A stretch of DNA of 64,000 nucleotides from Bacillota bacterium (GCA_023430975.1 JAEYYB010000142.1:35434-99433); one strand, 5' to 3'; shown: positions 25,638 through 34,902, counted from the stretch's first letter. Notes: generated by a model from the letters alone, not told the origin. Program-made: numbers and translations.

Positions 25638-26414
25638 TTAACTAAAATCGCAAAAACCTACAATTTTCTGAATGCTTCTTGGGACTGCGTCTTTGGAATT
25701 TCCCCAGGGGGCATCGTTGTTTCTATAGTCAAACTTTTTGGCAAACCAGCTTACTTCCTCCCTGATTCTTTCAAGGTTTTCCAACTGAATTTCCATAAGG
25801 TTTGATACAAATATGGCTGTTTCCTTTGCATTTAAGAATTTTTTAGTCCCTTCCAGAAGGTCTTTCAGGTGCTTTAAACAAAAACCCTTCTTACTGCTAA
25901 AAAGTGCCTTAAAATCGCTTTCCTTAAACCATAGGTAGAGTATGACATCAATATACCTTTCCATAGTATGATCAAGCTTTCCACAAACAGTACACTTTCC
26001 TTCCAGCTCCTTCAAAACCGCCAAAAGGTTATCAACCATTTTGTCTGTATCGGTTTTCTTCATCGAGACCTTGCTGGAAAGGTTCTTTATCGTTGACATT
26101 TCTGAATCCTTTTTTACTGCATCCTTCTTACTTTCATATACCTTTCCGATATTATGATTCTGCTGAGTCAAATGTGTCTCCAAAATCAAACCCAAACCAA
26201 GCCTATTTTGCTGCCTATTGTAAAGCTTCTCAAAATGTTTTTTGCAAAAACCCTTTTCGTTGGTTTCGATACGCCCCTCAGGCTCCATAAGTGAAGGACC
26301 CAAAATATAGTCAATGCATTCATCCTCCAGCTTTTTTTCCAAAACACACATAGGACACTCGCATTCAACTCCGAAAGCTTCGGTAACAGGTATTGTATAA
26401 ATTTTTTCTTTCAT
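25638..26414 (-). CDS. DUF6062-like Cys-rich protein
   Basis: 258 residues from the ATG at 26414 (AAGGTGG upstream); a GTG three codons earlier overlaps that site. Conserved features: VECECPMCVLEKKLEDEC near the N terminus, GFCKKHFEKLY, CTVCGKLDHTMERYIDV and GFCLKHLKDLLEG. The paired Cys and Cys-x-x-His motifs look like metal-binding sites in two repeated halves. Such proteins are common in clostridia, but function is unknown. Convergent with the P-loop gene; a nested A/B repeat lies just upstream of its start. Confidence 0.75.
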   Translation of the reverse strand: MKEKIYTIPVTEAFGVECECPMCVLEKKLEDECIDYILGPSLMEPEGRIETNEKGFCKKHFEKLYNRQQNRLGLGLILETHLTQQNHNIGKVYESKKDAVKKDSEMSTIKNLSSKVSMKKTDTDKMVDNLLAVLKELEGKCTVCGKLDHTMERYIDVILYLWFKESDFKALFSSKKGFCLKHLKDLLEGTKKFLNAKETAIFVSNLMEIQLENLERIREEVSWFAKKFDYRNNDAPWGNSKDAVPRSIQKIVGFCDFS

Positions 26415-26442
26415 ATAGTCCACCTTGATATGAATATTTGGC

Positions 26443-26648
26443 TAAGGCATGAATGAAAAATTACTTACGCTTTTGAGCGGGTGTTGACGAGTTAAGTCAA
26501 CATATAAGTAATGCCTTAGAAATAACTCGTATTCTCATCGTCCAAAATCCCGACGATTTAACGGGGTTTTGGACGATGAGAATATGATGTTATTTCTTAG
26601 CCATTACTAAGCGAAATTTATAGCGTAAGTTATTTTTTGATCATGACT
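26443..26648 (+). repeat. Family A element, full length, interrupted by a B element
   Basis: Begins with T1 (TAAGGCATGAATGAAAAATT, then ACTTACGC) and ends with T2 inverted (GCGTAAGTTATTTTTTGATC, then ATGAC). T1 and T2 are imperfect terminal inverted repeats of about 25 bases. The interior has a hairpin (TGTTGACGAGTTAAGTCAACA). At 26508-26607 it is split by a family B element. Without B it aligns with the uninterrupted copy at 34903-35046. Confidence 0.8.
26508..26607 (+). repeat. Family B palindromic element, nested in family A
   Basis: 100 bp with terminal inverted repeats GTAATGCCTTAGAAATAAC and (inverted) GTAATGGCTAAGAAATAAC, and an inner long palindrome: ATTCTCATCGTCCAAAA with TTTTGGACGATGAGAAT. 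It is flanked by TAA on both sides, possibly a target duplication. It can fold almost end to end. A diverged inverted copy lies at 45459-45558. Confidence 0.8.
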
Positions 26649-26796
26649 AATTGTAAATTATTTAATTTCTTAATTTTCGATAGAATTATGTGATACCATG
26701 TTATTATATCAGATAAGTATGGGAAAATATATAATGACTAATGACATTTTTGAAACCTTATTAAAGACTACATAACAAAGAACTGGAGATAAACAT

Positions 26797-27681
26797 ATGG
26801 ATTATAAAGGCTACACTGTTTATGAAAATAATTACGGTATTGAAATTGAAGGGGTTCGTGACTTTGACCTTGGTCAAATTTTTGACTGCGGACAAAGCTT
26901 CAGATGGCTTAAGCAGCAAGACGGAAGCTATATTGGAGTGGTGAGAGACAAGGTATCCCGTGTCAGATTTCAAGATGGAAAACTTTATATCTCAAATTCC
27001 AACTTTGATGATTTTGTCAACATATGGTATGACTACTTCGACCTAGGAACAGACTACGGAGAAATTAAAAAAATACTTTGCCAAAAGGACGAAGTCATGT
27101 CACAGGCGATACCCTTTGGCCAGGGCATCAGACTTTTAAGGCAGGATATATGGGAGCTTTTAATCTCCTTTATCATCTCTGCCAACAACAGAATTCCCCG
27201 TATAATGAAATCTGTAGAAACTCTCTCACAAAACTTTGGAATAAAAATCAGCTCCCAGGAGGGTGATTTTTATTCATTCCCCAGCCCTGAAGCCCTTTCA
27301 TCCTGCCCACTTGACCAAATAGAGATTTGTAAGGCCGGGTTTAGGTGCAAATATATTGCCAATACCTCCGAAATGATCCGCAAAGGAGTTGTAAACCTAA
27401 GTACACTGAGAGAAATGCCTACAGATAAAGCACGCAACGAGCTCATAAAACTCCCAGGCGTTGGACCCAAGGTTGCTGATTGCATTTTGTTGTTTTCCGG
27501 TACAAAATTTGATGTATATCCAACTGATGTATGGATTAAAAGAATAATGGAGGTTTTATATTTTAAGAGAGAGTCGACCCTTAAAGAAATTGACAGATAT
27601 TCAAAAGACCATTTTGGCAGCTTGTCAGGCTATGCCCAGCAGTACCTGTTCTTCTTTGCACGTGAAACCCGGATAAGCTAA
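26797..27681 (+). CDS. ogg: 8-oxoguanine DNA glycosylase / AP lyase (OGG1 type)
   Basis: 294 residues with GGAG before the ATG. The N-terminal domain has FDLGQIFDCGQSFRW, as in bacterial OGG1-type proteins. The helix-hairpin-helix/GPD motif is LPGVGPKVADCILLFSG (about 226-242), where the Lys is the Schiff-base residue, followed by PTDVWIKRIM with the catalytic Asp. Removes 8-oxo-G opposite C and nicks the abasic site. Monocistronic. Confidence 0.94.
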   Translation: MDYKGYTVYENNYGIEIEGVRDFDLGQIFDCGQSFRWLKQQDGSYIGVVRDKVSRVRFQDGKLYISNSNFDDFVNIWYDYFDLGTDYGEIKKILCQKDEVMSQAIPFGQGIRLLRQDIWELLISFIISANNRIPRIMKSVETLSQNFGIKISSQEGDFYSFPSPEALSSCPLDQIEICKAGFRCKYIANTSEMIRKGVVNLSTLREMPTDKARNELIKLPGVGPKVADCILLFSGTKFDVYPTDVWIKRIMEVLYFKRESTLKEIDRYSKDHFGSLSGYAQQYLFFFARETRIS

Positions 27682-27701
27682 AAATTGTATTACTTGTAAC
27701 A

Positions 27702-27737
27702 GGTGCTGAAGATAGGTTTATACCTTTCTACAGCACC
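27702..27737 (+). terminator. Hairpin downstream of the glycosylase gene
   Basis: GGTGCTG and CAGCACC pair at the base, with inner AGG/CCT pairing, 20 bases after the stop. No U tract follows, so termination is uncertain. Confidence 0.45.
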
Positions 27738-27804
27738 AATGATATTTTAAAATGTCAATAACAACAAAAAGAGATGTAATACTATGCTTATTTGTAAAAC
27801 ATAA

Positions 27805-27833
27805 TTGACGTGCAATTCCCTTTGATATACAAT
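27805..27833 (+). promoter_or_regulatory. Promoter of the dockerin-chagasin gene
   Basis: TTGACG, a 17-base spacer and TACAAT, with the AGGAGG-preceded ATG about 37 bp downstream. Confidence 0.65.
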
Positions 27834-27869
27834 TGATATATAAAAATATTTTTTATATAGGAGGATTTT

Positions 27870-29321
27870 ATGAGAAATGCAGTCAAAAACATCAAATTAG
27901 CACTTCTGTTTGCAATGACTCTGGTATTTGTTTATTCGTCAGCACTTATTGTATCTGCTTATACACCACCAACAAACCCAGAGCAAATTTCCATTGATTC
28001 AGACAAGTTTTTATTCATTGATACCCGTACTTACCGTAATGGTGTAGGAGAAGTCGATGGATATATGTATATTGATTTTCCAACCTACAGCTACAATTCC
28101 AACACTAATACCTTGTCATCGTGGATCAATGTGGATGGCTTTAACAATTCTACCAAATTGGTAATCGGCGGCGGAATTAGTTTGAGCGGAACAGCCGGAA
28201 GCGGTGCCGTAACAGAACTTACTGCGTACAGCACAACCTTTAAGGAAAATGAATTTTACATAGATGCAGACTACACAATACATATTTTCTATAACAGTGA
28301 CTGGAGAACCCTAAAGGTTGGCGAAATCTGGACAAATGTTGTTGAAACAAAGCCTATGAAGGGTACCGGCAAATATGTAAACACTTATACAGTAAAAAAC
28401 TATGGTCTTCTTGATAAATCACAGCTTCATCAGCCTACTCCTTGGCCAACACAAACAAACTTTCCTTCAGCAACACCTACGCCAACACCAACATCAACAC
28501 CTACGCCAACATCAGTAGTATCTCCTACCCAAATGATAAAAAGAAATCTCTCAGGCTTTGCAATATCAGATATAAACGGGATTAAAGACTACTCAGGCTT
28601 TAAGGTAGAGGTCGAGAATCGTTATGGATCAGCCAATACCAATATAAACGGTTATTTCTCACTCGATGTTTCAATATTTGATACACCATCTGACACACAT
28701 AAAGCTGTAATAAGCAAACCCGGTTATCTTACAAGAAAAATTCCTCTATCCCTTGTATGTAATAATATTGAGCTTGGTTCCGCAAAAGATCCGGTGGTTA
28801 TGTTAAGCGGTGATGCTAATAATGATAATTCAATAAATATGTCCGATGCAATTTTGATTGCAAGGCTTTTCAACAAAACTGCAGCAGATACGGATTTTAA
28901 CCCAGCAGCAGACTTCAATACGGATGCAGTAATCAATGTTGCTGATGTTGTTTGTGTGGCAAAAAACTTCAACACCAGCGGCGATTCCTATGAAATACCT
29001 GCGGTATACAACATCCACAATACATATGCAAATATTAATCAACTATTTAATATTTCCTTGCCCGAAGGCGGTCTCGCAGGTATAACCTATAAGTATTCCA
29101 TTGAGAGCGAGGAAATGGTAAAATTCATATCAAAAACCAGTACACCAGTCCCATACCCTGATGGATTCGGTAAAACCACATGGACATTTGAGGCTTTACA
29201 TCCCGGTAAAACATCTATTACTTTTACATGCAGATATGATTCGGAAAAATATTATATTGATATACTGGGAATGCCTCCTCCACCTACAACTCCAACACCA
29301 TTGCCAACCCCAGTACCATAA
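27870..29321 (+). CDS. Secreted dockerin protein with a chagasin-like C-terminal domain
   Basis: 483 residues. Signal peptide 1-30; an unrecognised beta-rich domain to about 185; a PTPTPTSTPTPT linker (about 190-220); a carboxypeptidase-regulatory-like domain ending near VISKPGYLTRKIPLSLV; then a dockerin with two calcium loops (DANNDNSINMSD and DFNTDAVINVAD, about 310-370). Unlike most, the dockerin is internal: about 90 residues follow that resemble the chagasin/I42 cysteine-protease inhibitor fold (GITYKYSIES, then GKTTWTFEALHPGKTSITF). The protein ends in a Pro/Thr tail (PPPPTTPTPLPTPVP), which looks like a linker with nothing after it. The regulatory-like and dockerin parts resemble those of the RCC1 protein at the window start. 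Confidence 0.85.
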   Translation: MRNAVKNIKLALLFAMTLVFVYSSALIVSAYTPPTNPEQISIDSDKFLFIDTRTYRNGVGEVDGYMYIDFPTYSYNSNTNTLSSWINVDGFNNSTKLVIGGGISLSGTAGSGAVTELTAYSTTFKENEFYIDADYTIHIFYNSDWRTLKVGEIWTNVVETKPMKGTGKYVNTYTVKNYGLLDKSQLHQPTPWPTQTNFPSATPTPTPTSTPTPTSVVSPTQMIKRNLSGFAISDINGIKDYSGFKVEVENRYGSANTNINGYFSLDVSIFDTPSDTHKAVISKPGYLTRKIPLSLVCNNIELGSAKDPVVMLSGDANNDNSINMSDAILIARLFNKTAADTDFNPAADFNTDAVINVADVVCVAKNFNTSGDSYEIPAVYNIHNTYANINQLFNISLPEGGLAGITYKYSIESEEMVKFISKTSTPVPYPDGFGKTTWTFEALHPGKTSITFTCRYDSEKYYIDILGMPPPPTTPTPLPTPVP

Positions 29322-29426
29322 GACAATGCCTAAATAGATTCTGCATCACTTAGTAAAACAACCTTCAGTACAAATTAAGAGGAGAAGATTGTTGCAGTAA
29401 AGAATATGATTTGTGCTTAACATAAA

Positions 29427-29472
29427 AAGAAACCTTCACTTTAGACTCTAAATGCCTTTGAAGGTTTCTTTT
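29427..29472 (+). terminator. Rho-independent terminator after the dockerin gene
   Basis: AAAGAAACCTTCA pairs with TGAAGGTTTCTTT around a loop of about 20 bases and is followed by a T run. Confidence 0.8.
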
Positions 29473-29491
29473 TTCAAACTTGAAATCTATG

Positions 29492-29536
29492 CTAAAAGTG
29501 ATAAATCTATTACATTTGTCTGTCGCAAATCCTGCT
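29492..29536 (-). repeat. Degenerate family C half-element after the HD-GYP gene
   Basis: The plus-strand text AAAAGTGATAAATCTATTAC then ATTTGTCTGTCGCAAATCC follows the left arm of family C with several substitutions. It begins right after the TAG stop of the HD-GYP gene. Confidence 0.5.
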
Positions 29537-30586
29537 CTACAAAATTTCCACGATCTTTACATCTCTATTGATTCTAAGATCAAAAGTGCCTCCGTCTCTT
29601 AGCTTTATTAAAGGCCTTGAGACAAATTCATTATCAATATAGAATATTTGTCCTTCCATACCATTACTTAGTTTAACATTATCACCTATATAATACATGG
29701 CTACATTGGATATAAGTGTAAAAACAGTCAGCGTATCAAACTTTTGAGATGCTGAGGATTCAAATATTTCGAAAACGCTGAAGGGAGTATCCGTCCTTTT
29801 ATATGCCCTATCTAAGGTTATTATACTGTACAAGTCAGCGACAGAAATAATTTTGGCTATAAGGTTTATCCTATCACCTTTTACTCCTTTAGGGTATCCA
29901 CTTCCATCTTCTCTTTCATGGTGCATGAGCACACCCTTGCATAATTCTTCTGAAAAACCGGTCTTATCCTTCAATATTTCGTATCCATATTGAGTATGCT
30001 TTTTTATTTCTGCGATATCATTATTAGTCAAATTAGCTTTCTTATTAAGAATTTTCTTTGGGACTTTCGCCTTACCTATATCATGCAGCATACCGGCGAT
30101 AGTGATTTCTTCAACCTCTTTGGCCCCAAGCTTCATCCAGTTTCCTATCAAGCAGCAAACACTTGCTACATTTAAGCTATGGGTATACATATAATCCCCA
30201 ATGGATTTTAAGCTTCTTATACACCGCAAAAGATCCCCTGTTGTTTTATCGGAATTCATTATTGATGAAGAAATTTCAGTAGCTTTTTGCTCTATGGCAT
30301 CATCTACAAGAACATTATCGAATAGAGTCTTGATGTTTTCAATTCTTTTTACATATTCCTTTTTTGTTTCCTTCACAGAGGGTGAGTCATTGGGAGAGTC
30401 ATCTTCTTCAGCCTGCTCGCTGGTTACCCATAGCATATCAATACCGTTTATAACCAGTTTGTCGATTATGAAATCAGTAAGAACATTACCTTTCTTCATG
30501 AAAATTGCACCTTTATCGTTATAGACATCTTTGGCAATGACCATACCTGGCTTACATTCCGCAACTTTAATGTTATATTTATCCAT
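29537..30586 (-). CDS. HD-GYP domain cyclic-di-GMP phosphodiesterase
   Basis: 349 residues with AAGGAGG before the ATG. The N-terminal 70 residues are a small beta domain often found before HD-GYP units (AKDVYNDKGAIFMKKGNVLT). The HD-GYP domain spans about 125-320: GMLHDIGKAKVPK holds the HD pair, and HHEREDGSGYPKGVKGDRI holds the GYP triad and downstream motif. Such proteins hydrolyse cyclic-di-GMP. No receiver or membrane domain is present, so its input is unclear. Confidence 0.93.
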   Translation of the reverse strand: MDKYNIKVAECKPGMVIAKDVYNDKGAIFMKKGNVLTDFIIDKLVINGIDMLWVTSEQAEEDDSPNDSPSVKETKKEYVKRIENIKTLFDNVLVDDAIEQKATEISSSIMNSDKTTGDLLRCIRSLKSIGDYMYTHSLNVASVCCLIGNWMKLGAKEVEEITIAGMLHDIGKAKVPKKILNKKANLTNNDIAEIKKHTQYGYEILKDKTGFSEELCKGVLMHHEREDGSGYPKGVKGDRINLIAKIISVADLYSIITLDRAYKRTDTPFSVFEIFESSASQKFDTLTVFTLISNVAMYYIGDNVKLSNGMEGQIFYIDNEFVSRPLIKLRDGGTFDLRINRDVKIVEIL

Positions 30587-30897
30587 AACACACCTCCTTG
30601 CATAAAATCTAATATAATAAATATGTATTCCTATTTATCGGCAATTTTTAATAAAGGCATTATCATAATTTGCCAGACATACAAAAACTTCAGAAATTTC
30701 TACTGTATCAGTAATCCTTTAATCATTACTTAAAAGCAGAACCCTGAAGCTTTTTCGTCTTAGTCATGCTAAAAATATAACTTCCCGTATATTTTCGTTT
30801 TCTAAGTTAACTTATCTCGTGAACACACGCTCAAAAAGGGAAGTAATATTTTAATCATGCCTTAACATATCGTTAAAGTATTTTTCCCCTATTGGAC
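30587..30897. other. Intergenic region with a family A element
   Basis: 311 bp between the HD-GYP start and the PH-domain gene stop. It contains the HD-GYP leader (unremarkable AT-rich sequence) and the family A copy at 30761-30864. Nothing else seen. Confidence 0.5.
30761..30864 (-). repeat. Family A element copy
   Basis: Starts TAGTCATGCTAAAAATATAA (T2 type) and ends AAGTAATATTTTAATCATGC then CTTAA (inverted T1). The interior keeps the CACACGCTCAAAAAGGG segment shared with the copies at 48838 and 39711. It is more diverged than the 34903 copy and ends 34 bp after the PH-domain gene. Confidence 0.7.
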
Positions 30898-31512
30898 TTA
30901 ATTATTAATATATTTTATAAATACATCACTAAAGTCTTCTACTACATACTTATTTCTGTTGGTTACTAACCACTCAAATGAATAATCAGTAATGTCCTTG
31001 AAATTTTGTACAACATCTTTAGACTCAGCTCTAAGTCCACTAAATGCAGATACAGCTAATTTTATGCTTTCTGCTGAGTAATCCAATCCTATTTTGTTTT
31101 CATGTGTAATAATAGAAATTTGAAATAATGCTTTATATAAGTCCTTCAACTTTTCAACTTGCTTTTTATCTACATCAATAGAAAATTGTACCTCTCCCAT
31201 TGTGAATTTAATTTCCACGTCCAAATCTACAGTACCAGCTGTTTCCAGAAATACACTTCTAATGGGATATAAAAAGTATTCATATCTTCTAAGCATTCTT
31301 TTTTTACTTATTGCATTTTTACCATCAACATGAATCAATGCTCTATTTGTAAAGCAATACTCATCTGCCTTTGATTTAATCAAGAAGAATATTTTTTCGT
31401 CATCTTCATGAAAAACATAATCATCAGCTTCTACCTTATCATAATCTTTTGGATCTATTATTTTCCCTATGTCACTTAATCCTAATGCCTCGGATGCTAT
31501 CCTTCCAAACAT
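30898..31512 (-). CDS. PH-domain protein with YvbH-like extension
   Basis: 204 residues from the ATG at 31512 (AAGGTGG upstream); a GTG four codons earlier overlaps the site. The N-terminal bacterial PH domain includes FHEDDEKIFFLIKSKADEYCFTNRALIHVDG and KRMLRRYEYFLYPIRSVFLETAG, typical of the YvbH family. The helical C-terminal part (FQISIITHENKIGLDYSAESIKLAVSAF) fits the oligomerisation extension. Cytoplasmic; function unknown. Confidence 0.82.
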   Translation of the reverse strand: MFGRIASEALGLSDIGKIIDPKDYDKVEADDYVFHEDDEKIFFLIKSKADEYCFTNRALIHVDGKNAISKKRMLRRYEYFLYPIRSVFLETAGTVDLDVEIKFTMGEVQFSIDVDKKQVEKLKDLYKALFQISIITHENKIGLDYSAESIKLAVSAFSGLRAESKDVVQNFKDITDYSFEWLVTNRNKYVVEDFSDVFIKYINN

Positions 31513-31633
31513 TCCTAACACCACCTTAATTTTTGTAATACCTTATTTTACGCTTGTTCAAACAATATTTTAGCATTTGTAAGATATATAATCAATAAGG
31601 TGTTATTTAATATATTTAACACTTTTAATATAG

Positions 31634-32632
31634 TCAGGTTTTATCGGCATTAAATAAATGTAGATACTCCCCATACCCCGCATCTTCCATTTTTTCCAAC
31701 GGGATAAACCTCAGGGAAGCTGAGTTGATGCAATACCTGAGCCCAGTAGAGTTGGCAGGACCATCGTTAAAAACATGGCCTAAATGAGAGTCCCCCTCCT
31801 TACTCCTGACCTCGGTTCTTATCATAAAATGACTCGTATCAGTATTCTTAATTATTGTTTCATCAGATATGGGTTTTGTAAAGCTTGGCCAACCGCAGCC
31901 GGAATCATATTTGTCCCTTGAACTAAAAAGTGGCTCTCCTGATACAATATCCACATAAATTCCATCATGAAAATTATTATAGTATTCATTCTCAAATGGC
32001 GGTTCTGTGCCGTTTTTCTGTGTTACTTTATATTGCATTGGAGTCAATTTCTTTTTTATGTCATCAAAGGATTTTCTAGCTTCTGATCCGGATACGGACC
32101 CAACACTTTCCCATATCTTTTTAACGGTAGAATCACGCCCCGATGCCATTCTATAACCCTTATATTGCTCAGGGTTCTTTTTATGATAATCCTGATGGTA
32201 TTCTTCTGCATCATAAAATTTTTCAAGTTTTATGATTTCTGTTGCTACTGGTTCGGAGAAAACACCCATTTTATCAAGCATGTTCTTTGACTCTTCAGCA
32301 ACTCTTTTCTGGTCATCATCATGATAGAAGATGGCAGTCCTGTATTGAGGTCCCCTGTCATAAAATTGTCCGCCTTTATCCAATGGATCGATTTGCTTCC
32401 AAAAGACTTCTAACAGCTCCTCATAGCTTACCACATCAGGATCATACTCTACCTGGACAGCCTCATAATGGCCTGTATCTCCTCTACATACACTTATATA
32501 AGTAGGATTATCTAGCTCTCCTCCTGTATAGCCTGTTGTGACATGCTTAACACCCCTCAGGTTTTCAAATGGTTGTACCATACACCAGAAACATCCGCCT
32601 GCAAACGTTGCCTTTTTGTTGCCATTAGCCAT
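31634..32632 (-). CDS. msrAB: Bifunctional methionine sulfoxide reductase MsrA-MsrB
   Basis: 332 residues. The MsrA domain (1-165) has the catalytic GGCFWCMVQPFENLRG and DQKRVAEESKNML. The MsrB domain (185-325) has GCGWPSFTKPI, DSHLGHVFNDGP and the catalytic RYCINSASLRFIP. MsrA reduces the S epimer and MsrB the R epimer of methionine sulfoxide. MsrB lacks the zinc CxxC pairs of some homologues. The TGA stop is followed on the minus strand by CTATATTAAAAGTGTTAA, similar to a family C terminus. Confidence 0.97.
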   Translation of the reverse strand: MANGNKKATFAGGCFWCMVQPFENLRGVKHVTTGYTGGELDNPTYISVCRGDTGHYEAVQVEYDPDVVSYEELLEVFWKQIDPLDKGGQFYDRGPQYRTAIFYHDDDQKRVAEESKNMLDKMGVFSEPVATEIIKLEKFYDAEEYHQDYHKKNPEQYKGYRMASGRDSTVKKIWESVGSVSGSEARKSFDDIKKKLTPMQYKVTQKNGTEPPFENEYYNNFHDGIYVDIVSGEPLFSSRDKYDSGCGWPSFTKPISDETIIKNTDTSHFMIRTEVRSKEGDSHLGHVFNDGPANSTGLRYCINSASLRFIPLEKMEDAGYGEYLHLFNADKT

Positions 32633-32907
32633 TATCCTACCACATCCTGTCTGACTGAAATTTTATAATGATTTTATTATATTTATTCCACCAAATCAGA
32701 ATATTATAGCAATGGCAGACAATTTTTTCTGCTTATAAATGTTTAAAAAACTAAACTAAATAAAACCATCTAAAATCTTATTTATTGGTGTAAAATAATT
32801 ATTAATAAAAATGATTTTTTTGCAGTATATAAATAGTGGAAAACTTTTTTAATATTTGATAATGTAAAATTTTATTACAAAACTTATAGAAAGGTACTAA
32901 GGAAATT

Positions 32908-33516
32908 ATGAGCAAAATAGAGATGATCAAGCAGTATTATGAACCTAACTTGGGAAAAGGCTTGCCAGACTTTAAGGTTCTAGGCTGGGAAAGCACAGAA
33001 GCCCAATATATAAGATTTGAGATGTTTGAAAAAAATATTGAAATTGAAAATAAAAAGCTCCTGGATGTGGGCTGTGGTTTGGGCAATCTAATTGAATACT
33101 TAAGTGAAAGATGTATCTCTTTTGACTACACAGGTGTAGACATTTCGCAAAAAATGATAGACTGTGCAAGTAAAAGAAACCCCTCGTTTAGGTTTTTGTG
33201 CCTTGATATATTTAATGACAATACCTTTTCTCCACATGACTTTGATATTATCTATACCTCAGGTATTTTTAACCTTAATTTAGGAAATAATAATGAGTTC
33301 TTGGAAATTGCATTGAAAAAGTTTTTCTATTTAGCTCGCAGTGTAGTTGCATTTAACCTTCTTCACCATAAATCACCCACTAAGGATGATAGGTATTTTT
33401 ATTTTTCTCCAGAAGAGATTGTTGAAACAATTAAACATTTTAAATGCGATCTCAGTGAAATACAAGTTATAGAAGGTTATCTCAAAAATGACTTTATGAT
33501 AATTTGCAAAAAGTAG
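32908..33516 (+). CDS. Class I SAM-dependent methyltransferase
   Basis: 202 residues with AAGGAAA before the ATG. Motif I is LLDVGCGLGNLIEYL (about 52-66), with motif II-like YTGVDISQKMIDCA and the post-motif DIIYTSGIFNL. The substrate is not recognisable. It stands alone, followed by a short family A fragment. Confidence 0.88.
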   Translation: MSKIEMIKQYYEPNLGKGLPDFKVLGWESTEAQYIRFEMFEKNIEIENKKLLDVGCGLGNLIEYLSERCISFDYTGVDISQKMIDCASKRNPSFRFLCLDIFNDNTFSPHDFDIIYTSGIFNLNLGNNNEFLEIALKKFFYLARSVVAFNLLHHKSPTKDDRYFYFSPEEIVETIKHFKCDLSEIQVIEGYLKNDFMIICKK

Positions 33517-33531
33517 TTGAATTTTGTGATT

Positions 33532-33562
33532 TAGCCATGATAAAAAAATTACTTACTCAATA
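33532..33562 (+). repeat. Family A terminus fragment
   Basis: GCCATGATAAAAAAATTACT then TACTC resembles a family A end (T2-like start with T1-like interior). Only about 30 bases are recognisable, 15 bases after the methyltransferase stop. Confidence 0.45.
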
Positions 33563-33604
33563 ACCTTAAGCCCCATGTTTATGAATACACATCAATCATA
33601 AACA

Positions 33605-34084
33605 TTATTTGTGATACGTCTCACCCTTCATAATCTTAAAACACCTATAAAGCTGCTCTAATAATATGAGCCTTGCAAGCTGGTGGGGAAATGTAAGTTC
33701 CGACAGGCATAGCCTGTAGTTAGCAGTCTTTACAAACTCATCATCCAGGCCCAATGATCCGCCTATAATAAACGTCATTGCAGATACGCCTGAAATAAAA
33801 AAAGCTTCCAACCTTTTAGCAAAGCCAACTGAATCCGGCTTTTCTCCCTTCAAGTCAAGAACTACGACAAATGAGCCTTCTTTTATTCTCTTTTTAATCT
33901 TTTCTGCTTCTTTTTTCTTAATCTGCACTTCTTGGGCAGGGCTTATATTGTCGGGTGCCTGTTCATCCTCCACCTCAATTATTTCCAGGTCGCAAAACCT
34001 TGAAAGCCTTTTACTGTATTCTGCTATACCTTCCTTGAGGTATTTTTCCTTGAGCCTGCCCACAGCAATAATGCTTATCTTCAC
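33605..34084 (-). CDS. rlmH: 23S rRNA pseudouridine-1915 N3-methyltransferase RlmH
   Basis: 159 residues, the standard SPOUT RlmH size, with MKISIIAVGRLKEKYLKEGIAEY at the start (quoted up to EYSKRL as a family hallmark), FIIGGSLGLDDEFV in the cofactor knot and a C-terminal LEQLYRCFKIMKGETYHK. It overlaps the end of walJ by four bases (ATGA type). It lies at the end of the Wal operon, as in many Firmicutes. Confidence 0.97.
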   Translation of the reverse strand: MKISIIAVGRLKEKYLKEGIAEYSKRLSRFCDLEIIEVEDEQAPDNISPAQEVQIKKKEAEKIKKRIKEGSFVVVLDLKGEKPDSVGFAKRLEAFFISGVSAMTFIIGGSLGLDDEFVKTANYRLCLSELTFPHQLARLILLEQLYRCFKIMKGETYHK

Positions 34085-34872
34085 AGCTCTATTACCTTTC
34101 CTACCCGGTCTCTCAATGCTACACTCAGCTCAATATCCTCACCCGGACTTATCTGATTTTCATTTAGAACATTGTATACCGTCTGGTATGCTAATTCAGG
34201 AAAATTGTTTTCCCTGCTAAGGTGCCCAAGGAGAAACTTCTTGGTACCCTTCTTGGCCATATAGGCTATAACTTTGCCTGCCATCTCGTTTGATAAATGG
34301 CCGTTATCCCCTAATATGCGTTTTTTCAGACTCCATGGATATGGGCCAACTCTGAGCATCTCTACATCATGGTTTGATTCTAAGAGTATTAGATCGCTTG
34401 AATCAAAGTGCCCTAAAAGCTTTTTGTTTATATGTCCTATATCTGTTGCAGTAGTTATTTTGCGATTGTCCGCTGTAAAGTTAAACCCAACAGGATCAGA
34501 GGCATCATGGGGGATACTGAAGGTGTTTACACATATGTTCCCTATTACTAGCTCTTCACCTGTATTGAAAAATCTTTTATTCTCAACCTTAACAGGGCCT
34601 ATACTGTGCTCCATTGAACCCCACGTGCTAAAGTTTGCATATATAGGCACATCAAGCTTTCTGGATATAATCCCCGCACTTCTTATATGGTCTGAGTGTT
34701 CATGAGAAATTAAAACAGCACTTATATCCGAAGGGTTTTCCCCAATGGAACAAAGTGCTTCAATTATTCTTTTTCCGCTAACACCTGCATCTATTAATAT
34801 TTTTGTCTTATCTGTACCAACAAATAAGCAGTTGCCACTACTGCCGCTAAATAAGCTGCAGAATTTTATCAT
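34081..34872 (-). CDS. walJ: WalJ/YycJ metallo-beta-lactamase-fold hydrolase
   Basis: 263 residues from the ATG at 34872 (GAGGAG 8 bases upstream). Metal motif SHEHSDHIRSAG (about 58-69), with HDASDPVGFNF, ATDIGHINKKLLG and ESNHDVEMLRVG downstream. YycJ-type proteins are putative nucleases co-encoded with WalRK. It is separated from murA by a complete family A repeat that fills the 170-bp gap. Confidence 0.93.
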   Translation of the reverse strand: MIKFCSLFSGSSGNCLFVGTDKTKILIDAGVSGKRIIEALCSIGENPSDISAVLISHEHSDHIRSAGIISRKLDVPIYANFSTWGSMEHSIGPVKVENKRFFNTGEELVIGNICVNTFSIPHDASDPVGFNFTADNRKITTATDIGHINKKLLGHFDSSDLILLESNHDVEMLRVGPYPWSLKKRILGDNGHLSNEMAGKVIAYMAKKGTKKFLLGHLSRENNFPELAYQTVYNVLNENQISPGEDIELSVALRDRVGKVIEL

Positions 34873-34902
34873 TTGTAAACTCCTCATCACTATTACTTTT
34901 TG

